Origin: Nitrospira sp. SG-bin2
GTDB taxonomy: Bacteria > Nitrospirota > Nitrospiria > Nitrospirales > Nitrospiraceae
DNA: 64,000 bases
NCBI GenBank assembly: GCA_002083405.1
Contig: LVWT01000051.1
Coordinates: 34,721 to 98,720 of the forward strand
Direction of reading: 5' to 3'
The translations under genes and the position numbers were made by a program. The notes under the pieces were generated by a model. That model was given only the letters and a program-made list of their open reading frames with translations, was not told the DNA's origin and did not search any database. This document shows positions 17,486 through 26,009 of this stretch, piece by piece; the first letter of the stretch is position 1; the number at the start of each line of letters is the position of its first letter.

Positions 17486-18909
17486 AATCCCTGCGCAGTC
17501 TCATCAGTTGGTCTACCTTCCTCTTGATCGCGGGGCTGCTCGTATTATCCGCTCTTGTGTACGTCACGAGCGAAGTCCTGTTGAACCGGTTCGTGGACGG
17601 ACTGCTGTTAGAGTTGTCGGACACACTGGCCGAGCTCGTTGAACAGCGCCCCGAGATATTTGAAAAGAGCGGCCAGGATGTGGTGCCGGCTGGCCGAAGC
17701 ACTCAGGAACGGCAGATTATACCGGATATCCCTCACTCGCTTCGTGTTTTCTCGGCGGATGGCCGACTCCTGTGGAGTAGCCCCAATGCGGCGGTGCAGG
17801 AATCGATTCCCCCCCATATCCTTCGGCAAGTCCAGATCGAGCATACGGTGTTTGTCACTATTGAGTCGGCCACCGGAATGCCTGCCCGACATCTGTTCCT
17901 TTCCATTATGAGGGACGGGCATATTCGGTATGTCCTTCAGACGGAAACCTCACTGCGCCATTACCGAGAAACCCTGTATGGTCTGCTGTTTCTGCTCTCC
18001 CTCGCATCCGGGGCCACGCTCGTCGTTGCCTGGATCGGCAGTGTGTGGCTGGCAAAGAAGGTCCTGGCTCCGATCGAGACCTTATGCGCTCGCGCCGAAA
18101 CGATGTCTGAAGCCGATCTAGGAAAACGTCTCGCTGTGGATTCACCCTATCAGGAATTTCGGCGGCTCACCCAGGCAGTCAACTCGGTGCTGGATCAGTT
18201 CCAGCGAAACAGCGAGGTCCAACGGAACTTTTGCGAAATCGCCGCCCACGAGATGAAGACCCCTCTGACCATCCTCCAGGGAAACCTGGAGGTGGCCCTC
18301 ATGAAAGCCAGGACGACTGCGGAATATCGCGATGCACTGATCAATAATCTGGAACAGGTCGGGCGGCTCATCGCGTTGACGCGCCCGCTTTTAACGCTCG
18401 CAAAATTTACCAGCAGCAAGCCTCCCATTCATCTCGCGCCTCTCGCTTTAGAACCGTTGATTCAAGAGATCGTGGATGAGCTGACCCTGCTGGCAGATGA
18501 TTACCGCATTACCTTGATGTTTGAATCCCAACCCGTTCCCTCCATTCTCGGCGACGCACAGTGGCTCAAACAAGCGCTGATTAATCTGCTCGACAACGCG
18601 CTTCGATACACGCCGCCCGGCGGATTTGTCACGGTCCGATTGCACCGTGCCGGGGAATGGGTGGACGTGGCTGTCGAGGATACGGGCCATGGAATTGAGT
18701 CGGAGAATATCCCGCATCTCTTCGAGCGGTTCTATCGGACCGATTGGGCGCGGGCGAAAGATTCCGCCGGCACCGGACTCGGACTTCCCATTGTGAAGGA
18801 AATTGCGGAAGCGCACGGCGGCACGATTTCGGTCGCCAGCCAAATCCACAAGGGCTCCATCTTTACCCTGCGGTTGCCGGTCTCGACACGCCAGACGGTC
18901 TCCGCCTAA
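17482..18909 (+). CDS. Membrane sensor histidine kinase
   Basis: A 475-residue kinase with two membrane helices (about 10-30 and 165-188) flanking a periplasmic sensor domain. These are followed by a HAMP region (VLAPIETLCARAETMSEADLGKRL), the DHp His in CEIAAHEMKTPLT, and HATPase motifs LINLLDNALRYTPPGG, DTGHGI and GTGLGLPIVKEIAE. The start GTG 17482 overlaps the regulator stop. Overall architecture resembles CusS/QseC-type kinases for metals or envelope signals; the ligand is unknown. Confidence 0.9.
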   Translation: MKSLRSLISWSTFLLIAGLLVLSALVYVTSEVLLNRFVDGLLLELSDTLAELVEQRPEIFEKSGQDVVPAGRSTQERQIIPDIPHSLRVFSADGRLLWSSPNAAVQESIPPHILRQVQIEHTVFVTIESATGMPARHLFLSIMRDGHIRYVLQTETSLRHYRETLYGLLFLLSLASGATLVVAWIGSVWLAKKVLAPIETLCARAETMSEADLGKRLAVDSPYQEFRRLTQAVNSVLDQFQRNSEVQRNFCEIAAHEMKTPLTILQGNLEVALMKARTTAEYRDALINNLEQVGRLIALTRPLLTLAKFTSSKPPIHLAPLALEPLIQEIVDELTLLADDYRITLMFESQPVPSILGDAQWLKQALINLLDNALRYTPPGGFVTVRLHRAGEWVDVAVEDTGHGIESENIPHLFERFYRTDWARAKDSAGTGLGLPIVKEIAEAHGGTISVASQIHKGSIFTLRLPVSTRQTVSA

Positions 18910-18995
18910 CTTAAATAACCTCGACTTCCCAACAACTTGAGTTCCTTTGATGATATCCCATGACGGAGGAGTTTCTCCCCGCGTCGGCCGGAAAG

Positions 18996-19049
18996 ATGAA
19001 GAATTCTTCATGGTCTCCTCATGGGCTCTTCATAGAGGAGATGTAGGAT
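18996..19049 (+). promoter_or_regulatory. Operator with three 11-bp direct repeats and promoter
   Basis: A 16-bp perfect palindrome ATGAAGAATTCTTCAT (18996-19011) contains the first of three head-to-tail 11-bp repeats: CTTCATGGTCT (19006-19016), CCTCATGGGCT (19017-19027), CTTCATAGAGG (19028-19038). A -10-like TAGGAT lies at 19044-19049. Pho-box-like 11-bp spacing just upstream of the -10 is typical of promoters activated by OmpR/PhoB-family regulators, and such a regulator is encoded just upstream. The same element occurs, 37 of 40 bases identical, at 45140-45179 on the minus strand. Confidence 0.75.
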
Positions 19050-19081
19050 TGCTATATCAAATCTAAAGGAGGTGAGAAGCC

Positions 19082-19165
19082 ATGTTTACGTTGATTTTCG
19101 GAATACTGACAGTGAGTGTCGTGCTGGCGGTTCTCTATAGAGGGTTCTCCGCAGAAGGTAACTAA
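19082..19165 (+). CDS. 27-residue single-span membrane peptide
   Basis: A 27-codon ORF starting with ATG, preceded by a very strong ribosome-binding site (AAAGGAGGTGA, 7 bases before the start). The peptide has one hydrophobic span (LIFGILTVSVVLAVLY) and a short polar tail (RGFSAEGN). It has a paralogue at 44995-45093 (12 of the first 22 residues identical) with the same promoter architecture. It follows the two-component genes on the same strand but has its own regulated promoter, suggesting a product induced by the regulator, perhaps a feedback effector on the kinase or a subunit of a membrane complex. Not a family I recognise. Confidence 0.8.
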   Translation: MFTLIFGILTVSVVLAVLYRGFSAEGN

Positions 19166-19216
19166 GACAAATGTGGCGCGGGCGCGTTATCCGGAGGATG
19201 ATGGGATGAGCACGCG

Positions 19217-19690
19217 CTACTTTCGTTCTTTCATCGCCCGCTCGACCTCGCGGCCGGCTTCGCGGGTCTTGATGGACTCCCGGCGATCATGCTGCTTCTT
19301 GCCCTTGGCAAGCCCCAGCTCGACCTTCGCCAGCCCGCGCTCGGAAAAATAGATACGGAGGGGAACGAGCGTGAGTCCCTTCTGTTGCGTCTTGCCGAGC
19401 AGTTTGTTGATCTCTTTCTTGTGCAGCAGGAGCTTGCGCACACGGATGGGATCATGATTCATGATGTTGCCGTGGCTGTAAGGACTGATGTGGCAGTGAT
19501 GGAGAAAGACTTCGGCTTCGCGGACAGAGGCGTAGCTGTCTTGCAGGTTCACCTTCCCCTCGCGTAGCGATTTGACCTCCGTGCCTTGGAGCACGATCCC
19601 GGCCTCGAACTTCTCTTCAATGAAATAGTCGTGGTACGCCTTGCGGTTTGTCACTACGACTTTGTTCGGGTCGTCTTTTGTTTTTGTCAT
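19217..19690 (-). CDS. smpB: SsrA-binding protein SmpB
   Basis: A 156-residue SmpB, the partner of tmRNA in trans-translation. Family motifs: NRKAYHDYFIEEKFEAGIVLQGTEVKSLR, VNLQDSYA, the HISPYSHGN stretch, RKLLLHKKEI and a lysine/arginine-rich C-terminal tail (KKQHDRRESIKTREAGREVERAMK) that enters the ribosome. Start ATG 19690 gives normal length; an in-frame upstream start at 19720 would add 10 residues. No ssrA gene is seen in the window. Divergent from the DciA-like gene. Confidence 0.95.
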   Translation of the reverse strand: MTKTKDDPNKVVVTNRKAYHDYFIEEKFEAGIVLQGTEVKSLREGKVNLQDSYASVREAEVFLHHCHISPYSHGNIMNHDPIRVRKLLLHKKEINKLLGKTQQKGLTLVPLRIYFSERGLAKVELGLAKGKKQHDRRESIKTREAGREVERAMKERK

Positions 19691-19828
19691 CTCGCGTAAG
19701 CTCGTCGAGCGGTGACACATGAAGCGCTTGACGGACGGAGTGTATCAACATCCGCGCATGGGCGATACAAGAAGCGATTCACAAAAAACCCGCTGTCAGC
19801 TGACGGCCGTTCTTGCTACAATAGCGCC

Positions 19829-20332
19829 ATGCCTCGCACCGGCTCTCTCGACTCATTCGGCTCCATTCTTGACGGCCTCGCCAAACGCCTGGGCCTCGAA
19901 TCCAGACTCCTCGAACTCCGCTTGCAGCACGAATGGCGCGACATTGTCGGGGAACCGATCGGATCCCACACCTGGCCGGCGCAGATTCGTTTCAAGAAGC
20001 TCTCGTTGGTCGTCCGGAACTCCGTGTGGCTCCAACAGCTCACGTTCTTGAAACCCGCGCTGCTCGCCAAATTGAACGAAGCCGCCGGGACGGAATTGGT
20101 GAAGGAGATCGTGCTGCGCGTCGGGGATATCCCTGTACCGGCAACAGCGCCTTCCGACGCGCGCGCCACCGATGGGACGTCTCCTGAAGCCGAGGCTGCA
20201 CTCGCAGAAGCCGCCGGCCATGTCTCGGCGATCCAGGATCCGGGTCTCCGGGAACGGTTTACATCGGTGATATCGAAATACCCGTCTCAGGCTCCGCTTC
20301 CACCGGCAACGGGTCGGTCACCTGTCCTTTGA
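19829..20332 (+). CDS. DUF721 / DciA-like protein
   Basis: A 167-residue protein whose first 100 residues match the DUF721 family: LDGLAKRLGLESRLLELRLQHEWRDIVGEPIGSHTWPAQIR followed by LVVRNSVWLQQLTFLKPALLAKLN. Members include DciA, the ancestral loader of the replicative helicase DnaB. Its place close to gyrA, dnaN and dnaA fits a replication role. The C-terminal 60 residues are low-complexity (Ala, Pro, Thr) and probably disordered. The 3' end overlaps the convergent next gene by 74 bp. Confidence 0.8.
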   Translation: MPRTGSLDSFGSILDGLAKRLGLESRLLELRLQHEWRDIVGEPIGSHTWPAQIRFKKLSLVVRNSVWLQQLTFLKPALLAKLNEAAGTELVKEIVLRVGDIPVPATAPSDARATDGTSPEAEAALAEAAGHVSAIQDPGLRERFTSVISKYPSQAPLPPATGRSPVL

Positions 20333-20846
20333 AGAGGGTGCGCTTGTCGTCTGAAAGTTTCCCGTTTTTGAACAGGGAACCGATTCCGGCTTCTTCCTCT
20401 CGATCCTGCAATCGATAGTATCCACGGACCGACCGCTCATATTCTCTGACGACCGCCGCATCACCGTTCACATACATTGCCAGCTTTTCAGGATCAGTCC
20501 ATCCGGCGTCATCGAAAATATAAATCAGGATATGTGCATATTGGCCGCCGGGATCTCCCGGGGTTGTGGGGTAAATCTTCATGGATCCAAAATCGTGTCT
20601 CTGGTGGCTCACCTTTCGAAACCGCTTCAGCAGCCTTTCGATTTCTTCGTCGGTGGAGCCTCTCGGAACGTGCGCCGCGACGAGATGCTGGTTTTGAGAC
20701 CCAACGGTATAGGGAGGAATCGACCGATCCGGGCGGCTGAGATACATGCCCCCCCAGATGAGCGTGAAGGAGCCGATCAGGACGCCGAGCGCCAGCTTGA
20801 CGATGATATCGAGCGGTTTCTTCGTCTTGGAACCGGAAGGAGACAT
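20259..20846 (-). CDS. Membrane-anchored hypothetical protein
   Basis: A 195-residue protein with a basic N-terminus (TKKPLD), one transmembrane helix at about 14-34 (IIVKLALGVLIGSFTLIWGGMYL) and a soluble domain presumably outside the membrane. I do not recognise the soluble domain; it has many charged residues and DDAGWTDPEKLAMYV. It lies 21 bp downstream of gyrA on the same strand and could be the last gene of the dnaA-gyrA block. Confidence 0.65.
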   Translation of the reverse strand: MSPSGSKTKKPLDIIVKLALGVLIGSFTLIWGGMYLSRPDRSIPPYTVGSQNQHLVAAHVPRGSTDEEIERLLKRFRKVSHQRHDFGSMKIYPTTPGDPGGQYAHILIYIFDDAGWTDPEKLAMYVNGDAAVVREYERSVRGYYRLQDREEEAGIGSLFKNGKLSDDKRTLFKGQVTDPLPVEAEPETGISISPM

Positions 20847-20867
20847 CTGGGGGCATACCTGTTCGAA

Positions 20868-23345
20868 CTAGACCCCTGGAACATTTGCCGGGGCCGGATC
20901 TTCCCGCTCGCTCGGTTCGGCCAGCCTGGCCACGGCGACCACACGATCTTCGTCTCCGTCGAGATCGAGAATGCGGACGCCCTGCGTATTGCGGCCGATC
21001 TCACGGATGTCGTCCACCTTGCAGCGAAGCACCTTGCCTTGCGCCGCCATCAGCATGATCTCATCGTCGTCCCGCACTTGCAGAAAGCCGACGGCTGGGC
21101 CGTTGCGTTCGGTCGTCTTGACGCTGATGATGCCTTTGCCGCCGCGGCCTTGAATGCGATATTCGCCGACCGGAGTCCGTTTGCCATACCCCCCCTCTGT
21201 CACGGTCAGGAGCGCCGTGGTGGAGTCGGGGGTAATGGTTTCCATGCCGATCACGTCGTTGCCTTCTTCGAGCGTGATGCCTTTGACGCCGTAGGCCATG
21301 CGGCCCATCGGCCTGACTTCTTCTTCTTTGAATCGAATGGTGATCCCTTGTTTCGTGCCGAGAAGAATCTCGCGATGGCCGTCGGTCAATTGAACTCCGA
21401 TGAGCTTGTCCCCGCTCTCCAGACCCAACGCAATGATGCCGCCTTGGCGCGGATTGCTGTACGCAGCTAACTCGGTCTTCTTGATCAGTCCCTTCTTCGT
21501 CGCCATGATGATGAAGCGGTCTTCCCGATATTCCTTCACCGGCAACGTCGCCGTGACCTTCTCGCCTCCGGCCAACGCCAATAAGTTTACCAGCGCTTTG
21601 CCCTTCGCTGCACGGCTGGCTTCCGGGATCTCATGCACTTTCAGCCAATAGACCTTGCCGGCATCGGTGAAGAAGAGGAGCGTATCGTGCGTCGAAGCCG
21701 TAAAGAGGTTTACGACGAAATCCTCGTCCTTGATGCCCATGCCGATCTTGCCTTTGCCGCCCCGCCGTTGCGCGCGGTAGAGCGAAGCCGCATTGCGCTT
21801 GATATAGCCGGAATGAGAAATTGTGACGACGACTTCTTCTTCCGCGATCAAATCTTCGATATTGATCTCGGCTTCTTCCTTCACAATCTGCGTCCGGCGG
21901 TCGTCCTTGTATTCATCACGGATCTGGGTCAGCTCGTCCTTGATGATCGACCGCACCAGCGCCTCGCTGGCCAAGACGGATTTGAGGTATTCGATCTGCT
22001 TGAGTACCTCTTGATACTCTTCCACCAGTTTGGTCCGCTCAAGCTGAGTCAAGCGCTGGAGCCGCATGTCGAGGATGGCCGTGGCTTGGATCTGACTGAG
22101 AGAGAACTGGCGCATCAACCCGGCGCGGGCTTCGTCAGGGGACTGTGACGCCCTGATAAGCGCGATGACCGCATCGAGATGATCCAGCGCGATCTTCAGG
22201 CCTTCGAGAATGTGCGCCCGCTCTTCCGCCTTGCGCAACTCGAACGCGGTCCGGCGCACCACGACTTCGCGGCGGTGTTCGAGAAAGTGATGCAGAATCT
22301 GCTTGAGGTTGAGCACCTCGGGACGATTGTTGACCAGCGCGAGCATGATGACGCCGAAGGTCGTCTCCAGCTGAGTGTGCTTATAGAGATTATTCAGCAC
22401 GATCAGTGGAATTTCGTTCCGCTTTAGTTCGATGACCACCCGCACCCCTTCGCGATCGGACGATTCATCGCGCAAATCGGAAATGCCCTTCAACCGGTCA
22501 TCTTGTATCAGCTCGGCAATCTTTTCGATCAGCTTGGCCTTGTTGACCTGATAGGGAACTTCCGTGACGATGAGGCGCTCGCGATCGGTGCGTTCATCGG
22601 TTTCCACCACCACCTTCGCCCGCAGCTTGAGCAGGCCCCGTCCCGTTTCATAGGCATCTTTAATGCCGCTCTTCCCGTAAATAAAACCCGCCGTTGGGAA
22701 GTCGGGCCCCTGAATTTTCTGCATCAACTGCGCGATGGTGACGTCCTGATTCTCCAGCAGAAGCAGCAACCCATCGATCACTTCACCGAGATTGTGCGTG
22801 GGAATGTTCGTCGCATACCCGACCGCGATACCGCCGGCTCCGTTGATGAGGAGATTGGGCACCTTGGTCGGCAGCACGAGGGGCTCTTTACGGGATTCGT
22901 CGTAGTTAGGACCGAAGTCGACCGTATCTTTATCGATGTCAGCCAGCAGGTCTTCCGCGAGCTTGGTCATGCGTGCTTCCGTGTAGCGCATGGCCGCCGG
23001 CGAATCGCCGTCCATCGACCCGTAGTTGCCTTGGCCGTCGACCAGCGGATAGCGCATGTTGAAATCCTGCGCCATCCGGACAAGCGTATCGTAAATGGCC
23101 GTGTCGCCGTGGGGATGGTAATTCCCCATGATCTCGCCCACGATTTTGGCGGACTTCCGGTAGGCCCGGTTGGAAGCCAGACCCATTTCATTCATGCCGT
23201 AGAGGATACGGCGATGGACCGGTTTGAGCCCGTCACGGACGTCGGGAAGCGCCCGTCCGACGATCACACTCATGGCGTAATCGAGATACGACGACTTCAT
23301 CTCGTCTTCGATCGCGATGTGGCCTAATCTCTCGTCAGGCGGCAT
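20868..23345 (-). CDS. gyrA: DNA gyrase subunit A
   Basis: An 825-residue GyrA. The N-terminal winged-helix and tower region begins with SSYLDYAMSVIVGRALPDVRDGLKPVHRRIL; the active-site Tyr is in AAMRYTEARM near residue 120. The C-terminal half carries the beta-pinwheel blades with the GyrA-box-like motif QRRGGKGKIG. Together with GyrB it introduces negative supercoils using ATP. The position after gyrB is standard for this region. Confidence 0.97.
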   Translation of the reverse strand: MPPDERLGHIAIEDEMKSSYLDYAMSVIVGRALPDVRDGLKPVHRRILYGMNEMGLASNRAYRKSAKIVGEIMGNYHPHGDTAIYDTLVRMAQDFNMRYPLVDGQGNYGSMDGDSPAAMRYTEARMTKLAEDLLADIDKDTVDFGPNYDESRKEPLVLPTKVPNLLINGAGGIAVGYATNIPTHNLGEVIDGLLLLLENQDVTIAQLMQKIQGPDFPTAGFIYGKSGIKDAYETGRGLLKLRAKVVVETDERTDRERLIVTEVPYQVNKAKLIEKIAELIQDDRLKGISDLRDESSDREGVRVVIELKRNEIPLIVLNNLYKHTQLETTFGVIMLALVNNRPEVLNLKQILHHFLEHRREVVVRRTAFELRKAEERAHILEGLKIALDHLDAVIALIRASQSPDEARAGLMRQFSLSQIQATAILDMRLQRLTQLERTKLVEEYQEVLKQIEYLKSVLASEALVRSIIKDELTQIRDEYKDDRRTQIVKEEAEINIEDLIAEEEVVVTISHSGYIKRNAASLYRAQRRGGKGKIGMGIKDEDFVVNLFTASTHDTLLFFTDAGKVYWLKVHEIPEASRAAKGKALVNLLALAGGEKVTATLPVKEYREDRFIIMATKKGLIKKTELAAYSNPRQGGIIALGLESGDKLIGVQLTDGHREILLGTKQGITIRFKEEEVRPMGRMAYGVKGITLEEGNDVIGMETITPDSTTALLTVTEGGYGKRTPVGEYRIQGRGGKGIISVKTTERNGPAVGFLQVRDDDEIMLMAAQGKVLRCKVDDIREIGRNTQGVRILDLDGDEDRVVAVARLAEPSEREDPAPANVPGV

Positions 23346-23351
23346 AGATCT

Positions 23352-23440
23352 CCCCCAAAAGCTATCGGCTTACAGCCCTCAGCTATCAGCTTTGGCTCGT
23401 CAGCTCTGGAAAGCTGACCGCTGAATGCTGACAGCTTCCT
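23352..23440. repeat. AGCTGA-rich intergenic repeat between gyrB and gyrA
   Basis: The 97-bp spacer holds repeated AGCTATCAGC / AGCTGA / TCAGC units in both orientations (for example GCTATCGGCTTACAGCC, CAGCTATCAGC, GTCAGCTCT, AAGCTGACC, GCTGAATGCTGACAGC). Several pairs can form short hairpins in the transcript. No ORF is present. Similar simple intergenic repeats are known from many genomes; here it may affect gyrB-gyrA mRNA processing. Confidence 0.5.
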
Positions 23441-23442
23441 CG

Positions 23443-25914
23443 CTATACGTCTAAATTTCTTACCTCGAGCGCGTGCGTCTGGATGAAGTTCCGGCGCGGC
23501 TCGACCTCATCACCCATGAGAATCGTAAAGATCTCATCGACGCCGGTCAGGTCTTCGAGTGTGACTCTCAAGAGCGTGCGCGCTTCGGGATTCATCGTCG
23601 TCTCCCACAACTGACCCGGATTCATTTCTCCCAGTCCCTTGTACCGTTGTATGCTCAGTCCCTGCTTCCCCAGGTCAAGAATGGCCTTTACCAATTCATC
23701 CGTCGACTGATAGGGCTGTTCCTGTCCTTTGGCCTTGAGTTTATAAGGTTGCCTGCCCAGCCCGATGGCAGACGGCGTCAGCTTCTGCAGCTCGCGGAAA
23801 TCGGCTGAACCGACGAGTTCGTGCGTGATGTCGAGACCGTACAGCACACCGTTGGCCTGCAGTCGGCACACCACTTTGTTGGAGTGGTGCTCGTCGTCCG
23901 GCAGGATCTCGAAGGTCGGCGCAAGCTTAGGATAGGCGCCTGCCAATATGCGTGTGACGCTGGCAACGGCGGAGGTCAGCGCCGCCCGATTCTTGAGCAG
24001 TTCCCGATCCAGACCCGGCTCGTCGACAAAAGCGCGCAGGAGGGTGGCTTCATACGGCTTCTTGTTCAGCCGGCCGAGCAAATGCTCGAACGCGATCAGT
24101 TTCTTGAGGATCGGCAGGAGCCGACGCCCGGTTGCATAGCCTTGCGCCCCTTCGAGGTACAACTCGACATCTTCCACCGCCAGATCAGCCAGATGCTCGT
24201 TCAACGCTCCCTCGTCCTTCAAATACCGTTCTGCCTTACCCTTCTTCACTCTGAAGAGCGGAGGCTGAGCAATATAGATGTAGCCTCGTTCGATCAGCTC
24301 AGGCATCTGCCTGAAAAAGAAGGTCAGCAAGAGGGTACGGATGTGGCTGCCATCCACATCGGCGTCGGTCATGAGGATGATCTTGTGATACCGTGTCTTA
24401 GAGATGTCGAATGCGTCCTTGTCGCTCTTGTCGCTTTCTTCCCTCTTGCGGCCGATCCCGGTGCCCAGCGCCATGATAAGCGTCCGAATTTCGTCGCTCG
24501 TCAGCATCTTGTCGAATCGCGCTTTTTCGACGTTCAGAATTTTCCCCTTGAGAGGAAGGATCGCCTGAAATTTACGGTCGCGCCCTTGCTTTGCCGAGCC
24601 GCCGGCCGAATCGCCTTCGACGATATAGATCTCGCTGAGCGCCGGATCTTTCTCCGAGCAATCCGCCAGTTTACCGGGCAGCGATCCTCCGTCGAGCGCG
24701 CTCTTGCGCCGGATAAGATCCTTGGCTTTGCGGGCCGCTTCACGGGCCCGGGCCGCATCGATCGCTTTGCCGATGATTTTGCGCGCAACCGGCGGATTCT
24801 CCTCGAAATAGGCTCCGAGCTTTTCATTGACCGCCGTTTCGACGACGCCTTTGACTTCACTATTCCCCAGTTTCGCTTTGGTCTGCCCCTCGAACTGCGG
24901 GTTGCGGACCTTCACGCTGACGACGGCCGTGAGCCCTTCGCGCACGTCGTCGCCCGTGAGCGACTCGGTGTCTTTCTTCAGGAGATCGTTCGCGTTGGCA
25001 TAGCTGTTGATCGTCCGGGTGAGTGCGGCCTTGAAGCCCACGAGATGTGTGCCGCCCTCTTTCGTGTTGATGTTGTTCGCGAAGGAAAAGAGATTCTCCG
25101 CGTAGCTATCGTTGTACTGGAGGGCGACCTCCAGAATCATTTCTGGCTTTTCGACTTTGACGTAGATCGGTTTGTGCAGCGGCGTCTTCGCTTCGTTCAA
25201 ATGCTCGACGAAAGAGACGATGCCGCCCTTGTAGATGAACACCTGTTCCTTGGCGGGCTCTTTCCGCTCATCCTTCATCGAGATCGACAGGCCCTTGTTC
25301 AGGAAGGCGAGTTCGCGTAGCCGTTGCGCCAGGACGTCGAAGCTGAATTCGAGCGTTTCGAAGATCTGCCCGTCCGGCTTGAATCGGACCTGCGTGCCTC
25401 GGCGCTTCGTAACACCGGTGCTCTGCAGCGGCGCACCCGGCTTGCCCCGTTCGTACCGCTGTTCAAAGACTTGCCCATCCTGCCAGATTTCCAGCTCAAG
25501 CCATTCCGACAGCGCGTTCACGACCGAAATGCCCACGCCGTGCAGTCCGCCGGACACCGTATAGGCGCCTTGTTCGAACTTGCCGCCCGCATGCAAGACG
25601 GTTAATGCCACTTCGGCGGCGGACTTCTTTTGCGTCGAGTGCATGCCGGTGGGAATACCCCGGCCGTTGTCGATGACCGTGACGCTCCCGTCAATATGGA
25701 TTTTGACCTCGATGGTCTCGCCGAATCCGGCCATATGTTCATCGACACTGTTGTCGACGACTTCATAGACCAGGTGATGAAGCCCGTCGACTCCGGTGCT
25801 GCCGATATACATCGCCGGCCGCTTCCTGACCGCGTCGAGGCCTTCGAGGACCTTGATTTGGTCTGCGCTGTAACTGTCGGACTTGGGCTTTATAGTGGTC
25901 TCGTCTGTGGCCAT
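23443..25914 (-). CDS. gyrB: DNA gyrase subunit B
   Basis: An 823-residue GyrB: GHKL ATPase domain (YIGSTGVDGLHHLVYEVVDNSVDEHMAG with the Asn/Glu sites, GRGIPTGMH, GGLHGVGISVVNAL), transducer domain, TOPRIM domain with EGDSAGGSAKQGRDR and the acidic DADVDGSHI, and a C-terminal QRYKGLGEMNPGQLWETTMNP. It is about 170 residues longer than the short type because of an insertion in the TOPRIM part, like the Escherichia coli form. It follows dnaN; no recF gene lies between. Confidence 0.97.
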   Translation of the reverse strand: MATDETTIKPKSDSYSADQIKVLEGLDAVRKRPAMYIGSTGVDGLHHLVYEVVDNSVDEHMAGFGETIEVKIHIDGSVTVIDNGRGIPTGMHSTQKKSAAEVALTVLHAGGKFEQGAYTVSGGLHGVGISVVNALSEWLELEIWQDGQVFEQRYERGKPGAPLQSTGVTKRRGTQVRFKPDGQIFETLEFSFDVLAQRLRELAFLNKGLSISMKDERKEPAKEQVFIYKGGIVSFVEHLNEAKTPLHKPIYVKVEKPEMILEVALQYNDSYAENLFSFANNINTKEGGTHLVGFKAALTRTINSYANANDLLKKDTESLTGDDVREGLTAVVSVKVRNPQFEGQTKAKLGNSEVKGVVETAVNEKLGAYFEENPPVARKIIGKAIDAARAREAARKAKDLIRRKSALDGGSLPGKLADCSEKDPALSEIYIVEGDSAGGSAKQGRDRKFQAILPLKGKILNVEKARFDKMLTSDEIRTLIMALGTGIGRKREESDKSDKDAFDISKTRYHKIILMTDADVDGSHIRTLLLTFFFRQMPELIERGYIYIAQPPLFRVKKGKAERYLKDEGALNEHLADLAVEDVELYLEGAQGYATGRRLLPILKKLIAFEHLLGRLNKKPYEATLLRAFVDEPGLDRELLKNRAALTSAVASVTRILAGAYPKLAPTFEILPDDEHHSNKVVCRLQANGVLYGLDITHELVGSADFRELQKLTPSAIGLGRQPYKLKAKGQEQPYQSTDELVKAILDLGKQGLSIQRYKGLGEMNPGQLWETTMNPEARTLLRVTLEDLTGVDEIFTILMGDEVEPRRNFIQTHALEVRNLDV

Positions 25915-26009
25915 CCGTTTCCTATTCTCATATACACGTCATAGGATCACACGCTATGCATCCATCGAAGGTGCCGGATGCGTAGGACTATCCCCGCGGG
26001 TGATACGCC

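Noticed and set aside
19829..20846. 74-bp convergent overlap of the DciA-like and membrane protein genes as evidence that one is spurious
   Set aside because: Both proteins have plausible features, and the overlap covers only the low-complexity C-termini.
23352..23440. CRISPR array between gyrB and gyrA
   Set aside because: Repeats are short, in both orientations and without unique spacers of constant length; no cas genes are present anywhere in the window.
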